Shown here: positions 9,879 to 19,069 of the stretch, in pieces
Numbering within the stretch: the first letter of the stretch is position 1
How the letters are laid out: each line of letters starts with the position of its first letter
Assembly: GCA_036939755.1 (NCBI GenBank)
Contig: JALLAZ010000074.1
Span: forward strand, 1 to 25,614
Source of the DNA: Stephanodiscus triporus
Lineage: Eukaryota; Bacillariophyta; Thalassiosirophyceae; Thalassiosirales; Thalassiosiraceae
Direction of reading: 5' to 3'
Length of the DNA: 25,614 nucleotides
Program-made: the position numbers and the translations under genes
The notes under the pieces: model-generated
What the model was told of the DNA's origin: nothing
The model's input: the letters and a program-made list of their open reading frames with translations, nothing else
Database searches by the model: none

Positions 9879-12800
9879 ATGAGACCCCACCAAGCCGCCC
9901 TGACGGCGGTGGTCGCCGCCGCCACCGCCGCGTCGGCCTTCCGCGCCGCCACCACCCGCCGCCCGATCGCGCGCCCTCCCCCTCCCCGCGCCGCCGCCGC
10001 CGCCGCGTCCGCCACCGCCCTCGACGCGTTCAGGCCCAGGGAGGGCGAGGACCGGAACATGTTCGACGGACCCCGCCCGCTGGTTCTCGAGCGCGACGCG
10101 TGCGGGGTGGGCTTCATCGCGAGCGCCTCCGGGGGGGAGGAGTTCGGCACGCACGGTGTGCTGGCGCAGGGACTGCGCGCGCTCGACTGCATGGAGCACC
10201 GCGGCGCGTGCGGCGGGGACGGCGTCTCCGGCGACGGCGCGGGCGTCATGACCCAGGTGCCGTGGAGGCTATTCGACGAGTATCGGAGCGAGGATTGTCC
10301 GAGGCCGGGCGTTGGCATGGTCTTCCTCCCGCGCGAGGGGGGGAGGAGGGGCGCCGCCATGGACGTCATACGCAGGGTCTGCGAGGCGAACGACCTGGTG
10401 TTCCTCGGGTGGAGGGAGGTGCCGGTGGACTACGGCGTCCTGGGCCCGCAGGCGGAAAGGAGCGCGCCGAGCATCTGGCAGCTCTTCGTCAGGGCGCCGT
10501 CCAGGCTGGAGGACACGGAGGACGCGAGGGACGGCTTCGAGAGGACTCTCTACCTCGTGCGTCGGCGCATCGCCGTGGAGCTCAAGGCCGCGGACCTGCT
10601 CCGGAGGGAGGACGGGTCCGAGGAGGTTTACTTCGCTTCGTTCTCCAGCCAGACTATCGTATATAAGGGCATGGTCCAGGGATGCGTGCTGCCGCAGTTC
10701 TACAAGGACCTGCAGGACGAGGAATACACCACGAAATTCGTTATCTACCACCGTCGGTTCTCGACGAACACCAACCCCCGGTGGCCTCTGGCGCAGCCGA
10801 TGCGAGTCGTGGGGCACAACGGCGAGATCAACACCCTCATTGGGAACGTCAATTGGATCAAGGCGCGCGAGAAGTCCAAGGCCATGCCCGACGCGGAGCT
10901 CGACAACCTCTTCGACGTTAAGAACACCGCGAACATCATACAGCTTTGCAACACCCAGGACGTGCCGAACGTCCTCGAGCCACTCGTGGACCTCGACAGG
11001 TCCGACAGCGCCAACCTAGACGCCGTGTTCGAGCTCATGACGAGGAGCCGCCACCGTGCGCCCTGTGCGTTAATGGCGCTCGTGCCGACGGCGTACGAGA
11101 ACGAGCCGAGCCTCGCGGACAACCCCGAGATCGTCGACTTTTACAAATTCCACGGCGGCCTCCTCGAGGCGTGGGACGGCCCAGCGCTGCTGGTTTACAG
11201 CGACGGCAAGTCGATAGGGGCCTCCCTCGACCGCAACGGACTCCGTCCGGCGAGGTACTCCATCACCAAGGACGGCACCGTGTACATGATGAGCGAGACC
11301 GGCGTGGTGGAGTTGGACGAGGCAGACATCGTCTCGAAGGGACGATTGGGACCGGGCACCATGATCAACGTCGACCTGAAGACCGGGGAATTCAAGGACA
11401 ACATCGCGATCAAGTCCGAGATCGCGAGGCGTAAACCGTACGGGGAGTGGAACGCCAAGGGCCGCAAGGAGGTCGCCAAGATGGAATTCGAGGACGGGCG
11501 CCTTTACGACGATGCCACCGCCACGTTCGCACAGGGAACCTTCGGCTGGGGACTCGAGGATATCGGGATGCAGATCCAGGACATGGCCGGGAGCGGGAAG
11601 GAGACCACTTATTCGATGGGGGATGATGCCCCCCTCTCTGTGCTGAGCGAGCGTCCGCACACCCCCTACAATTACTTCAAGCAGAGGTTCGCTCAGGTGA
11701 CGAACCCCCCCATCGACCCCCTGCGCGAGGGCGTGGTGATGAGCTTTGCCATGACTTTGGGTAAGAAGGAGAGCATATATAAGGTGACTGAGAAGGGCGC
11801 GCGGCTCATCCACCTGGAGAGTCCCATTTTAAATACCAACGAGATGAAACGCATCGCCTCCTTCGCAAATGAGGAAAATGGGGGGTTCAAGCAAGCCACC
11901 ATCTCGACGAGGTACGCCCTGTCGGATGGACCCGAGGGGATCAGGCAGGCGATTAACGCAGTCTGCGATAAGGCCGTGGAAGACGTCCGTAACGGTATCG
12001 AGGTGATTATACTGAGCGACATGGCCGTCGATCAATCGGTTCTTGATGACACCACATACATCCCGCCACTTGTCGCCGTTGGTGCCGTTCACCATCGTCT
12101 AATCGCCGAGGGGCTGAGAATGGATGCAGGAATTGTCATTGAGACGGGAAGTGCCTGGTCGACACACCATTTCGCCATGCTTGTTGGATACGGCGCAAAT
12201 GCGGTACATCCTTACCTCGCACTGGAGACCGTCAAACAATGGCACGGGCTTGATAGGACCCAGTCCATGATGAAGTCGGGGAAGCTAAAGTCCACTACGC
12301 TCGATGAGGCGCAGCAGAATTACCGCCATGCCGTCGAGAATGGATTGCTAAAAATTCTGTCCAAGATGGGCATTTCCCTCCTCTCTTCGTATCAGGGCGC
12401 ACAAATATTCGAGGCAATCGGATTGGGCGAGGAGGTCATAGATACCAGCTTCAAGGGCACCACGAGCCGCATCGGCGGCATGTCCCTCGCTGACATCGCC
12501 AGCGAGACGGTTACAATGCGTCCGGAGACAGCTAGCGAGAAGACTAAGTTGGTCAATTATGGCTACTACAAGCCTGTGCCAAAGATGGGGGAGTACCATG
12601 CCAACTCGTCCGACCTCGCCAAGCTCTTGCACGATGCCATCGGGCTCGACAAGGCGGTCAGTGCCGCCACGAACCGGGATGAATTGGAAAATGATGGAGT
12701 CAAGCCCAAGAGCGTGGCCAACTATGAAATCTTCAAAAAGAGCCTCGAGGGTGCGCCGCTGGCCAATATCCGTGATCTCCTTGACTTCGAATCCGACCGT

Positions 12801-15031
12801 GAGAGCATATCGATCGACGAAGTGGAACCCGCGGTCGAGATCATGAAGCGCTTCTGCACGGGCGCCATGTCCCTCGGCGCCCTCAGTCGCGAGGCGCATG
12901 AGACGCTTGCCATCGCCGTCAACCGCATTGGGGGCAAGTCTAACTCTGGCGAAGGTGGTGAAGACGTTATACGGGGCAAGGACATAACCGACGTCGACGA
13001 TAAGGGACGCAGCCCTACGTTCCCCCACTTGGCCGGTCTCAAAAATGGCGACTCGGCGAACTCCTTCGTCCATCAGGTCGCGAGTGGACGATTTGGTGTG
13101 ACTCCCGAGTTTTTGGTGACGGCGAAGCAGTTGGAGATAAAGATGGCGCAGGGCGCCAAGCCCGGAGAGGGCGGACAATTGCCTGGACAGAAGGTTTCGG
13201 ATTACATTGCAACGCTGAGGTCTAGTAAGCCAGGTGTTACTCTCATCTCACCCCCGCCTCACCATGATATTTACAGTATCGAGGTGAGTTGAGATATGAT
13301 CCCGTATCTACTGAAAAAGTGTTTCTACTTCTTTCATGTACTTATTTATATTTCTTGCACATCACTCTCTTGCTCATACTTCTTCAGGATCTTGCCCAAC
13401 TCATCCATGACTTGCACGCCGTGAATGAAAAAGCGGGCGTATCCGTTAAGCTCGTGTCGTCCATTGGCATCGGAACTGTTGCCTGCGGCGTCGCCAAGGC
13501 GCAGGCTGATGTCATTCAGATCTCGGGTGGTGATGGAGGCACCGGGGCATCCCCCCTATCGTCCATCAAGCATGCGGGCATGCCCTGGGAGCTGGGTCTT
13601 TCGGAGGCTCACTCTGCTCTTCTGTCCAATGGTCTTCGTGACCGTGTCACCCTTCGAGCAGATGGGGGCATGCGCACCGGAAGGGATATTGTCATCGCCG
13701 CGATGATGGGCGCCGAAGAATTTGGTTTTGGTACCATTGCGATGATAGCCGAGGGTTGTGTAATGGCGCGAGTTTGCCACCTCAATACGTGCCCCGTGGG
13801 AGTAACGAGTCAGAAGGAGGAGCTTCGTAAAAAATTCCCGGGTACGCCCGAGCATGTTGTGAACTTCTTTATGTTTGTTGCGGACGAGATCAGGGAGCTG
13901 ATGGCTCATCTTGGATACTCCAAATTTGAGGACATGATCGGACGTTCCGACCTTCTCAAGGAAGATGATGCCCAACTCGCTAAGATCGCCAAGACTAAAG
14001 GTGTCACCCTGTCGGGATTCTTTTCGAGCATCCCCGACAGTAAGGATTCCCGTGCCTTCCTTCGCGCCACTCCTGCGGAAGGTGGAGGCCTGAAGAGTGA
14101 TGTCGTCCATGTCAACGGATTCAGCTCTGACTTGGATCGTGAGATGTGCAACCACCCAGATATTAAGGCTGCCATCGAAAAGAATGAAGGTGACTATGCA
14201 GTCAGCTTTAACATTAAGAACACGGACCGCAGTACATGCGCCATGTTGGCCGGAAACATTGCACGGAAGTATGGGAACAAGGGTCTCAATGGCAACTTGA
14301 ACATCAACATGTACGGAAGCGCTGGGCAATCATTCGGAGCATTCATGCTGCCGGGATTGAAAGTCAGACTCACAGGCGAGGCCAATGATTATGTTGGAAA
14401 AGGAATGCACGGAGGGGAAATAGTCGTTTTGCCCGAAGCCGACGCTGGATTCGTCGCGTCTGATTCCAGTATAGTCGGTAATGCATGCCTCTACGGGGCA
14501 ACTGGCGGAGACTTCCACGCCAATGGTCGTGCAGGCGAGCGATTCTGTGTCCGCAATAGTGGAGCGTATGCCGTGTGCGAGGGAGCTGGTGATCACTGCT
14601 GCGAGTATATGACTGGCGGTGTTGTCGTCGTCCTTGGAACGGTGGGTAGAAACGTCGGGGCCGGTATGACCGGTGGCATCGGTTATTTCTACGATGACGA
14701 CGGACGCTTCGAGGAGCGTGTGAATCGCGAAATAGTCAAGTACCAACGTGTCACCAGCACTGCTGGCGAGGCCCAGTTGAAGAATATCGTGGAGCGACAC
14801 TTCGAGAAGACTGGAAGCGAGAAGGCGGAAGCGATTTTGGATAATTGGGAGGAAGAAGTCGGAAAGTTCTGGCAAGTGTTTCCCCCATCCGAATCCACCT
14901 CTGCTGCTGTAACAGAGAAAATATTAGGAGATGTAGTCAAGGTATCTGCCATTGCACCGAGCGAGGAACTTTGCTACCTCCCAGTTGGAGCTGACTTGAG
15001 CCCTGACCAAACGACCAGATGTGCTGATTAA
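9879..15031 (+). CDS. GLSF: Plastid glutamate synthase, probably ferredoxin-dependent (2 exons)
   Basis: Exons are 9879-13283 and 13388-15031, with a phase-0 intron of 104 bp (gag|gtgagt ... cttcag|gat) that restores [18 protein letters not shown]. The protein has 1682 residues. It converts glutamine plus 2-oxoglutarate to two glutamates in the GS-GOGAT cycle. The N-terminus has a hydrophobic signal, an ASAF junction (18-21) and an Arg/Pro/Ala-rich transit segment, as expected for diatom plastid import. The class II glutaminase domain starts at Cys-75 (ACGVGFI); by family rule a propeptide is removed before this Cys. The FMN domain includes [17 protein letters not shown] and [10 protein letters not shown]. 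Cys-1259, 1265 and 1270 (C-x5-C-x4-C) are the expected 3Fe-4S ligands. A GxGxG-type C-terminal domain follows ([20 protein letters not shown]). No NADPH-binding beta-subunit part is fused, which favours the ferredoxin type over NADH-GOGAT. The 5' half is more GC-rich than the 3' half. Confidence 0.93.
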
Positions 15032-15450
15032 TATTTGTCCACGTGTGTTAACTGTCTAAGTTTATTCTTTTTACTATTTATCATTAAACAGTGCCACTTC
15101 GCGAAGATGTGTGTGGCTCAGGGGAAAGGTGGGTCACAAGTCTTATTCAGACTTAGCCTCATTTTTTCAGCCTTCTTAACAGGAAACGCCTGGCGCACCT
15201 CTCATCGTCTCATAAAATAGAAGACTTGTGTCATATGTTAATTTGGGCTTAGCAGCAAGCTCGTGGCTACTGTAACAGTGCTGCACTGTCGAGCATCTTG
15301 CTATGACAAAGATTGTGGATTAAGTACTCTCTAAGTAGTCTTAGATTCATGCTAAACCTCAACAATCATCCCAGAGGCTTGGCGCGAAGCATTGACTAAT
15401 GAAGCAACGAGATCACCCCTCAACCATCCAGTTCATCATCGCCAACATAC
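15032..15450. other. Intergenic stretch between convergent genes
   Basis: This 419-bp region separates the glutamate synthase stop from the stop of the minus-strand SDR gene, so it should contain two 3' UTRs. A small open frame at 15035-15220 follows the stop directly but has no supporting features. Nothing else is recognised. Confidence 0.4.
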
Positions 15451-16410
15451 TCATCGGACCCGCTGACTAATGGTCTCCATCTCACCCACGCGCTGCACTC
15501 CCTCAACGTCTTCACTCTCGATGCCCGCGACGATCGCATCGGCCAACGTTTCTATCCTCACGGTCTTGTCCACGAACGGAACGCCGATCGCCGCGGCGAG
15601 ATTGAAAACGGGGATGACGGGCAGGACGTCGAACTTCGTCCAATCCCAGATCAACGAGGGGCGGTATATCGCCGATCGGATCGTACCCTTGCTTTCGTTC
15701 GATTCTCGCAGCCTACCCTCCACCGCTCTCTTGGCGATTAGATACTTGTTCAGCCATTTCGGCGCTATTCCATCGATGGTCTTTCCGAACGTGACGTCTG
15801 GCCAGCCTGCCTCGGCTGCCGAAACGAAGCAGAGCGGGTATCTGTTACCGCTCTTCGAGAGAATACTACCGATGTTCAATGATTGCTTCTTCTCGATGGC
15901 ATCTATAACGTTAAATGCCGTAATGCGAGTGATGGCATCGTAGGTGGAGGAGTCTCCGGGAATAGATCCGGAACCGCTGACTATCTTGTTTAGATTCGCG
16001 AGGCCGGATTCGACGTCAAAGAGCAGACCTGGAAAGAGGGAAGCAGAACACGTTGATGAATAACTTCGCGAACAAAACACATCTTGAGTGATACTTTGAA
16101 CATGTCCACACGTACCAATGGCGTGAACGGCGGCATCCGAATCCTTGAGGACCTTTTCCACGGTCTTCATATCGGTGGCATCCCCCTTAACCCAGTTCAC
16201 CCTGGAAAGTTCCTTCGAATCGGGCTTTGGATTCTCCCCCCGCCTACTAACGGCGGTGACCTCGTGGCCGCGTTTTACCAATCGCTCGCACACCGCAGAA
16301 CCGACGTAGCCAGTGCCGCCGAATACGGTAACCCGGAGCGGACGGGCGGAGGCGAGGGATTGGACTACCGAGGGGAGGGCGACGACCGCCATTAGCGAAA
16401 GGAGTTTCAT
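15451..16410 (-). CDS. Atypical SDR / NAD(P)-binding Rossmann protein (probably 2 exons)
   Basis: The N-terminal residues 1-22 (KLLSLMAVVALPSVV) form a signal-like hydrophobic segment. A Rossmann strand and nucleotide loop follow: VTVFGGTGYVGSAV, GGTGYVG at 31-37. Later come CFVSAAEAG, a YLIAK (YxxxK) motif and IYRPSLIW, in the order seen in atypical SDRs related to NDUFA9 and to plant plastid proteins such as At1g32220. The substrate is unknown. The uninterrupted frame of 319 codons probably contains an 87-bp intron at 16029-16115 (gccattg|gtacgt ... ctttccag|gtctg). Its length is a multiple of three and it has no stop, so it is easily missed. Splicing gives exons 16410-16116 and 16028-15451 and a 290-residue protein reading HAIG-LLFDVESG, which fits the fold better than the Cys/Ser-rich insert. 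Plastid or ER location is possible; no ASAF-like Phe is seen. Confidence 0.78.
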   Translation of the reverse strand: MKLLSLMAVVALPSVVQSLASARPLRVTVFGGTGYVGSAVCERLVKRGHEVTAVSRRGENPKPDSKELSRVNWVKGDATDMKTVEKVLKDSDAAVHAIGTCGHVQSITQDVFCSRSYSSTCSASLFPGLLFDVESGLANLNKIVSGSGSIPGDSSTYDAITRITAFNVIDAIEKKQSLNIGSILSKSGNRYPLCFVSAAEAGWPDVTFGKTIDGIAPKWLNKYLIAKRAVEGRLRESNESKGTIRSAIYRPSLIWDWTKFDVLPVIPVFNLAAAIGVPFVDKTVRIETLADAIVAGIESEDVEGVQRVGEMETISQRVR

Positions 16411-16885
16411 TATATCGGTTTGGTTGTTTGGTGTATGACGAATGTTGTTCCCGTCACCCCAGTTTGCGTTCGTAAAGATCTAGGAGTAGATCATAGTTTT
16501 AGCCAGAGAGAGAGCTGAGTCAGGCTTGGTCTGTCTGTCGATCTGTTGCCGCCTCTTCGGGTGGTAAAGGAGGGAATCCTCTCTCCTTGGAAAAAGTTAG
16601 CACTGGAACCTTTTTCTTCCTTTCATGTGGTGAACATTTCTAGAGTACAGATGCAAATTGGTGCCGTGGCACGTTGCTAGTAGGCACAAAACACCTGGGG
16701 TATATGTTTAATGAAGAAGATCCGTGCAACTGGGATGGCGGGAATGTCATTCGCAGTCGGGAGGGCCCACCACCGTCAAAGTCGCTTTGAAATCAAGAAT
16801 AAGGAAGGTGTTTGGATTTCCAATCTCTTTTAGTGGTAGAAAGGAATAGTTGATGAACATTGTTGTTAGAAAGTGTTACATAACA
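16411..16885. other. Intergenic stretch between two minus-strand genes
   Basis: It contains the 5' flank of the SDR gene and the 3' flank of the CDIN1-like gene. I see no coding region, RNA gene or strong repeat. Confidence 0.4.
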
Positions 16886-17611
16886 TTATTTTTCTTGAAA
16901 TGCCTCCACTGCGGTCATGTCCAACGGCGTCGCATCCAAGAGCAGGGCACTACTGACGATATTCTGTAGGCTAGCGCAGAAGCCTTGCCCGAATACAAAG
17001 GCACCCTGACCTCCATAGAAATTGTTGTAACGATCGGCTATGCCCTCCAACTTTCCATTCGGGATACGTTTATTTTTTGCGTAGGTGACTGAGCCATAGT
17101 ACATTTTGGCATCAATCCACTTGACAAGACGGCCGTTAATCTTTACTGGACGCAAAAACACAATATCAGGTGTCGGTCCACGAGCCCTGGCGCCATTCTT
17201 CATTTCTGTCAACATCTGGGATTCAGTAATGAAGACGCTTCCCTCGGATTGATGTTCGAAAGCAGAATTTAGATATGCTGCCAATGCCTCCTCGAGCAGT
17301 TTAGCGATTTCTTGCTGGCCCTTGCTCGAGCCCATAGCTTTGGAGTGTGTTACGCGCTTCATGCCATTGGGGAATGTGCGGAGCATCGTCCTTCGCAGGC
17401 TCAGGGCCTGATGCAATGTCATGCTGTTTTCGACGCATGCCGCTTGGATTTCACCGAGTCTATCCGGGGGAAGATCGCGACCTCGGCCCCACTCCCCTTT
17501 ACGGTGCAGAGTCTTGATGACTCTGCGTTCGCATATCTCACGTAAAACTATCTTCTCGCACGGCCATTCGATTACGAGGCAATCACCCATGGTAAATAGC
17601 TTCGTTTGCAT
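16886..17611 (-). CDS. CDIN1-like TPD-domain nuclease (C15orf41 family)
   Basis: The single-exon protein is 241 residues; human CDIN1 is somewhat longer (about 280). The C-terminal half has the family hallmark TPDIVFLRPV at 147-156, then WIDAKMYYG at 165-173. This is a PD-(D/E)xK nuclease core, with candidate catalytic residues Asp-149, Asp-167 and Lys-169. It is followed by a YNNFYGGQGAFVFGQGF segment that fits the conserved aromatic/Gly strand near the C-terminus. The N-terminal half is more divergent, helical and charged. In animals CDIN1 binds codanin-1 and is mutated in congenital dyserythropoietic anaemia; its role in algae is unknown. Two starts are possible, ATG at 17611 or at 17590 (residue 8). 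The upstream flank duplicates the first codons (see the repeat at 17591-17635), which leaves the start uncertain. The family call rests on remembered motifs. Confidence 0.72.
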   Translation of the reverse strand: MQTKLFTMGDCLVIEWPCEKIVLREICERRVIKTLHRKGEWGRGRDLPPDRLGEIQAACVENSMTLHQALSLRRTMLRTFPNGMKRVTHSKAMGSSKGQQEIAKLLEEALAAYLNSAFEHQSEGSVFITESQMLTEMKNGARARGPTPDIVFLRPVKINGRLVKWIDAKMYYGSVTYAKNKRIPNGKLEGIADRYNNFYGGQGAFVFGQGFCASLQNIVSSALLLDATPLDMTAVEAFQEK

Positions 17612-17635
17612 ATATGGTTAGCAGCTTCGTTTGCG
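17591..17635. repeat. Imperfect 20-bp tandem duplication at the CDIN1-like start
   Basis: Plus-strand ggtaaatagcttcgtttgca (17591-17610) is repeated as ggttagcagcttcgtttgcg (17616-17635), 16 of 20 identical. On the coding strand this duplicates the sequence around the first codons, so only one of the copies carries the ATG. A separate short duplication, gtgaaat with ttc and gcag, lies at about 17670-17702. Confidence 0.7.
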
Positions 17636-17738
17636 TGATTTGTGTGAGAAGAAATTAATATCCCTGGCGTGTGAAATTTTCACAGCCTGTGAAATCTTCG
17701 CAGGATCTTGATACCGGTATTGTCCCCCCCCCTTTTTT

Positions 17739-18831
17739 TTATATAATTTCACCAAGCTCTCTCAACTTTTCCAACGCCAACAGCGCGCCCCATCCGCCCA
17801 CTAGATTGAAATCGCCCTCACGTATCATCCGCAATATTTCAGCCGCGGTGACCCCTCTTACGATTTCGATGTCTTCCTCATCATCGAGCGGACGAGGGTC
17901 CGGCACGTGCTCCGCATCGATGACGAGGTACGGCGTGATTTCGGTCACCACGTACTTGTCCATCGGCACTTCGGGATCAAAAATACGATCCCACGCATAT
18001 ATGTTGTGTATAGTCGATGGAGCGACGGGGGTGAGTTTTACCGGATTCCGCGAGTTTTGTCGAAAATTAAATAGTTTCGGTTCCGACTTGCGCGTGGAAT
18101 CCTCTCTCACCCGAAACGCCTTCATCGGTGAGTCTATACCAGGTGCCGCCCGCGAGGTGACTAGGCGCGCATGTCGAAAAAGCGAACAAGATGAAATCGT
18201 GAGCTCCGTTCCCCCACTTCGATGGAATGCTACTACTACACAGCTCGACGGACGAGCGTCTCTCGATCGCGCGCGCGACACCGGGGGCGTTAGGGATAAT
18301 CGCAAGTCCCCCGAACGATAGGACTCACCATTCCTCCTCGAGCTCGAACCTCGCCGCCACCAACGACGACGACGACGACGACATTTCCGAACCCGACGCT
18401 GACGACGTCTTCCCCCCCCCCCCTTCCGAGTGCTTCCCGTCGTCCTCGACGATCCCCGCCGCGAGTCCGCAGAGGACGCGATGAGGTCCGGGCATGTACT
18501 CCCGAACGATGGTCGCGGTCCTGGAAGTCGAATTCCAGGCGAATACGACCACCGCCCCCCCCGACGACGAGTTGGCATGGTCGATGACGTCGTATTCGAC
18601 GACCTTCTTGCCCCGCGCCGCCCGACGACGATCGACGACGCTCCGTCGGACGACCCTACGCCATCCGGAGTAGCGGACCACCTCGTCCAGTATCTCGTAC
18701 TTGTGCGGCCTGTCCCTCCCCCGGGGGTAGAACGCCGCGCCCGATGCCGCCGGCGTAGTCGTCGGGGATTGTGCGGCATCGGCGCCGAGGATGGCGAGCA
18801 CGAGTAGTAGGACAATTAGACAACGCGGCAT
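17739..18831 (-). CDS. Secreted/ER Nudix hydrolase with interrupted Nudix box (3 exons)
   Basis: Exons on the minus strand are 18831-18329, 18160-18111 (50 bp) and 17968-17739. Introns are 168 and 142 bp, both GT-AG with matching phase. The spliced protein is 260 residues. Residues 1-20 are a clear signal peptide (LIVLLLVLAILGADAA). The Nudix fold follows: VVVFAWN strand, REYMPGP, then AAGIVEDDGKH, an insertion of about 20 Gly/Ser residues (137-156), AARFELEEEC-HLAGGTW across the first junction, and VPMDKYVVTEITPYLVID across the second. The spliced sequence reads as one continuous family domain, which strongly supports the exons. The glutamates that bind metal (ELEEE) are kept, but the Arg that normally precedes them in the R-E-x-x-E-E consensus is Phe, and the box Gly is His. 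The nearest known type is ADP-sugar or nucleoside-diphosphate-linked pyrophosphatase. Substrate unknown. The 3' part (DDEEDIEIV) is acidic. Confidence 0.82.
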
Positions 18832-19069
18832 GGCGAGGTGTTGGAGAGGTGTTTGTGACGAAGTGACGATGAGAGTGTTGTGTGTGTCTGTCAGTCACAA
18901 CCACAACAACACTCACCAACTGCTTAGGGACATTAAAACCCCCTCACTGCCCGCGGAGCAAATCCAAATAAAACACCATCATCAATTACCATTATTATTT
19001 AAAGGAATTATCCGGCTCCTTTAAACTCGAACCTACCTGGCATCGTCCTATATCATCAATAACACCACC
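18832..19069. promoter_or_regulatory. Putative bidirectional promoter between divergent genes
   Basis: This 238-bp spacer separates the minus-strand Nudix start (18831) from a plus-strand ATG at 19070. It must carry the 5' flanks of both if the second gene is real. It contains short CA/ACA-rich runs. No TATA or initiator sequence is assigned. The promoter role is inferred from gene orientation only. Confidence 0.35.

Noticed and set aside
11070..11813. 247-codon minus-strand frame inside glutamate synthase, and similar ones at 12348-13178 and 13556-14329
   Set aside because: They are shadows of a strongly conserved enzyme on the plus strand.
15035..15220. 61-codon frame directly after glutamate synthase
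   Set aside because: It lies where the 3' UTR is expected; no homology or signal other than chance hydrophobicity.
18656..18919. Small frames on both strands overlapping the Nudix first exon
   Set aside because: They are explained as other-frame readings of the signal-peptide exon and its GC-rich sequence.
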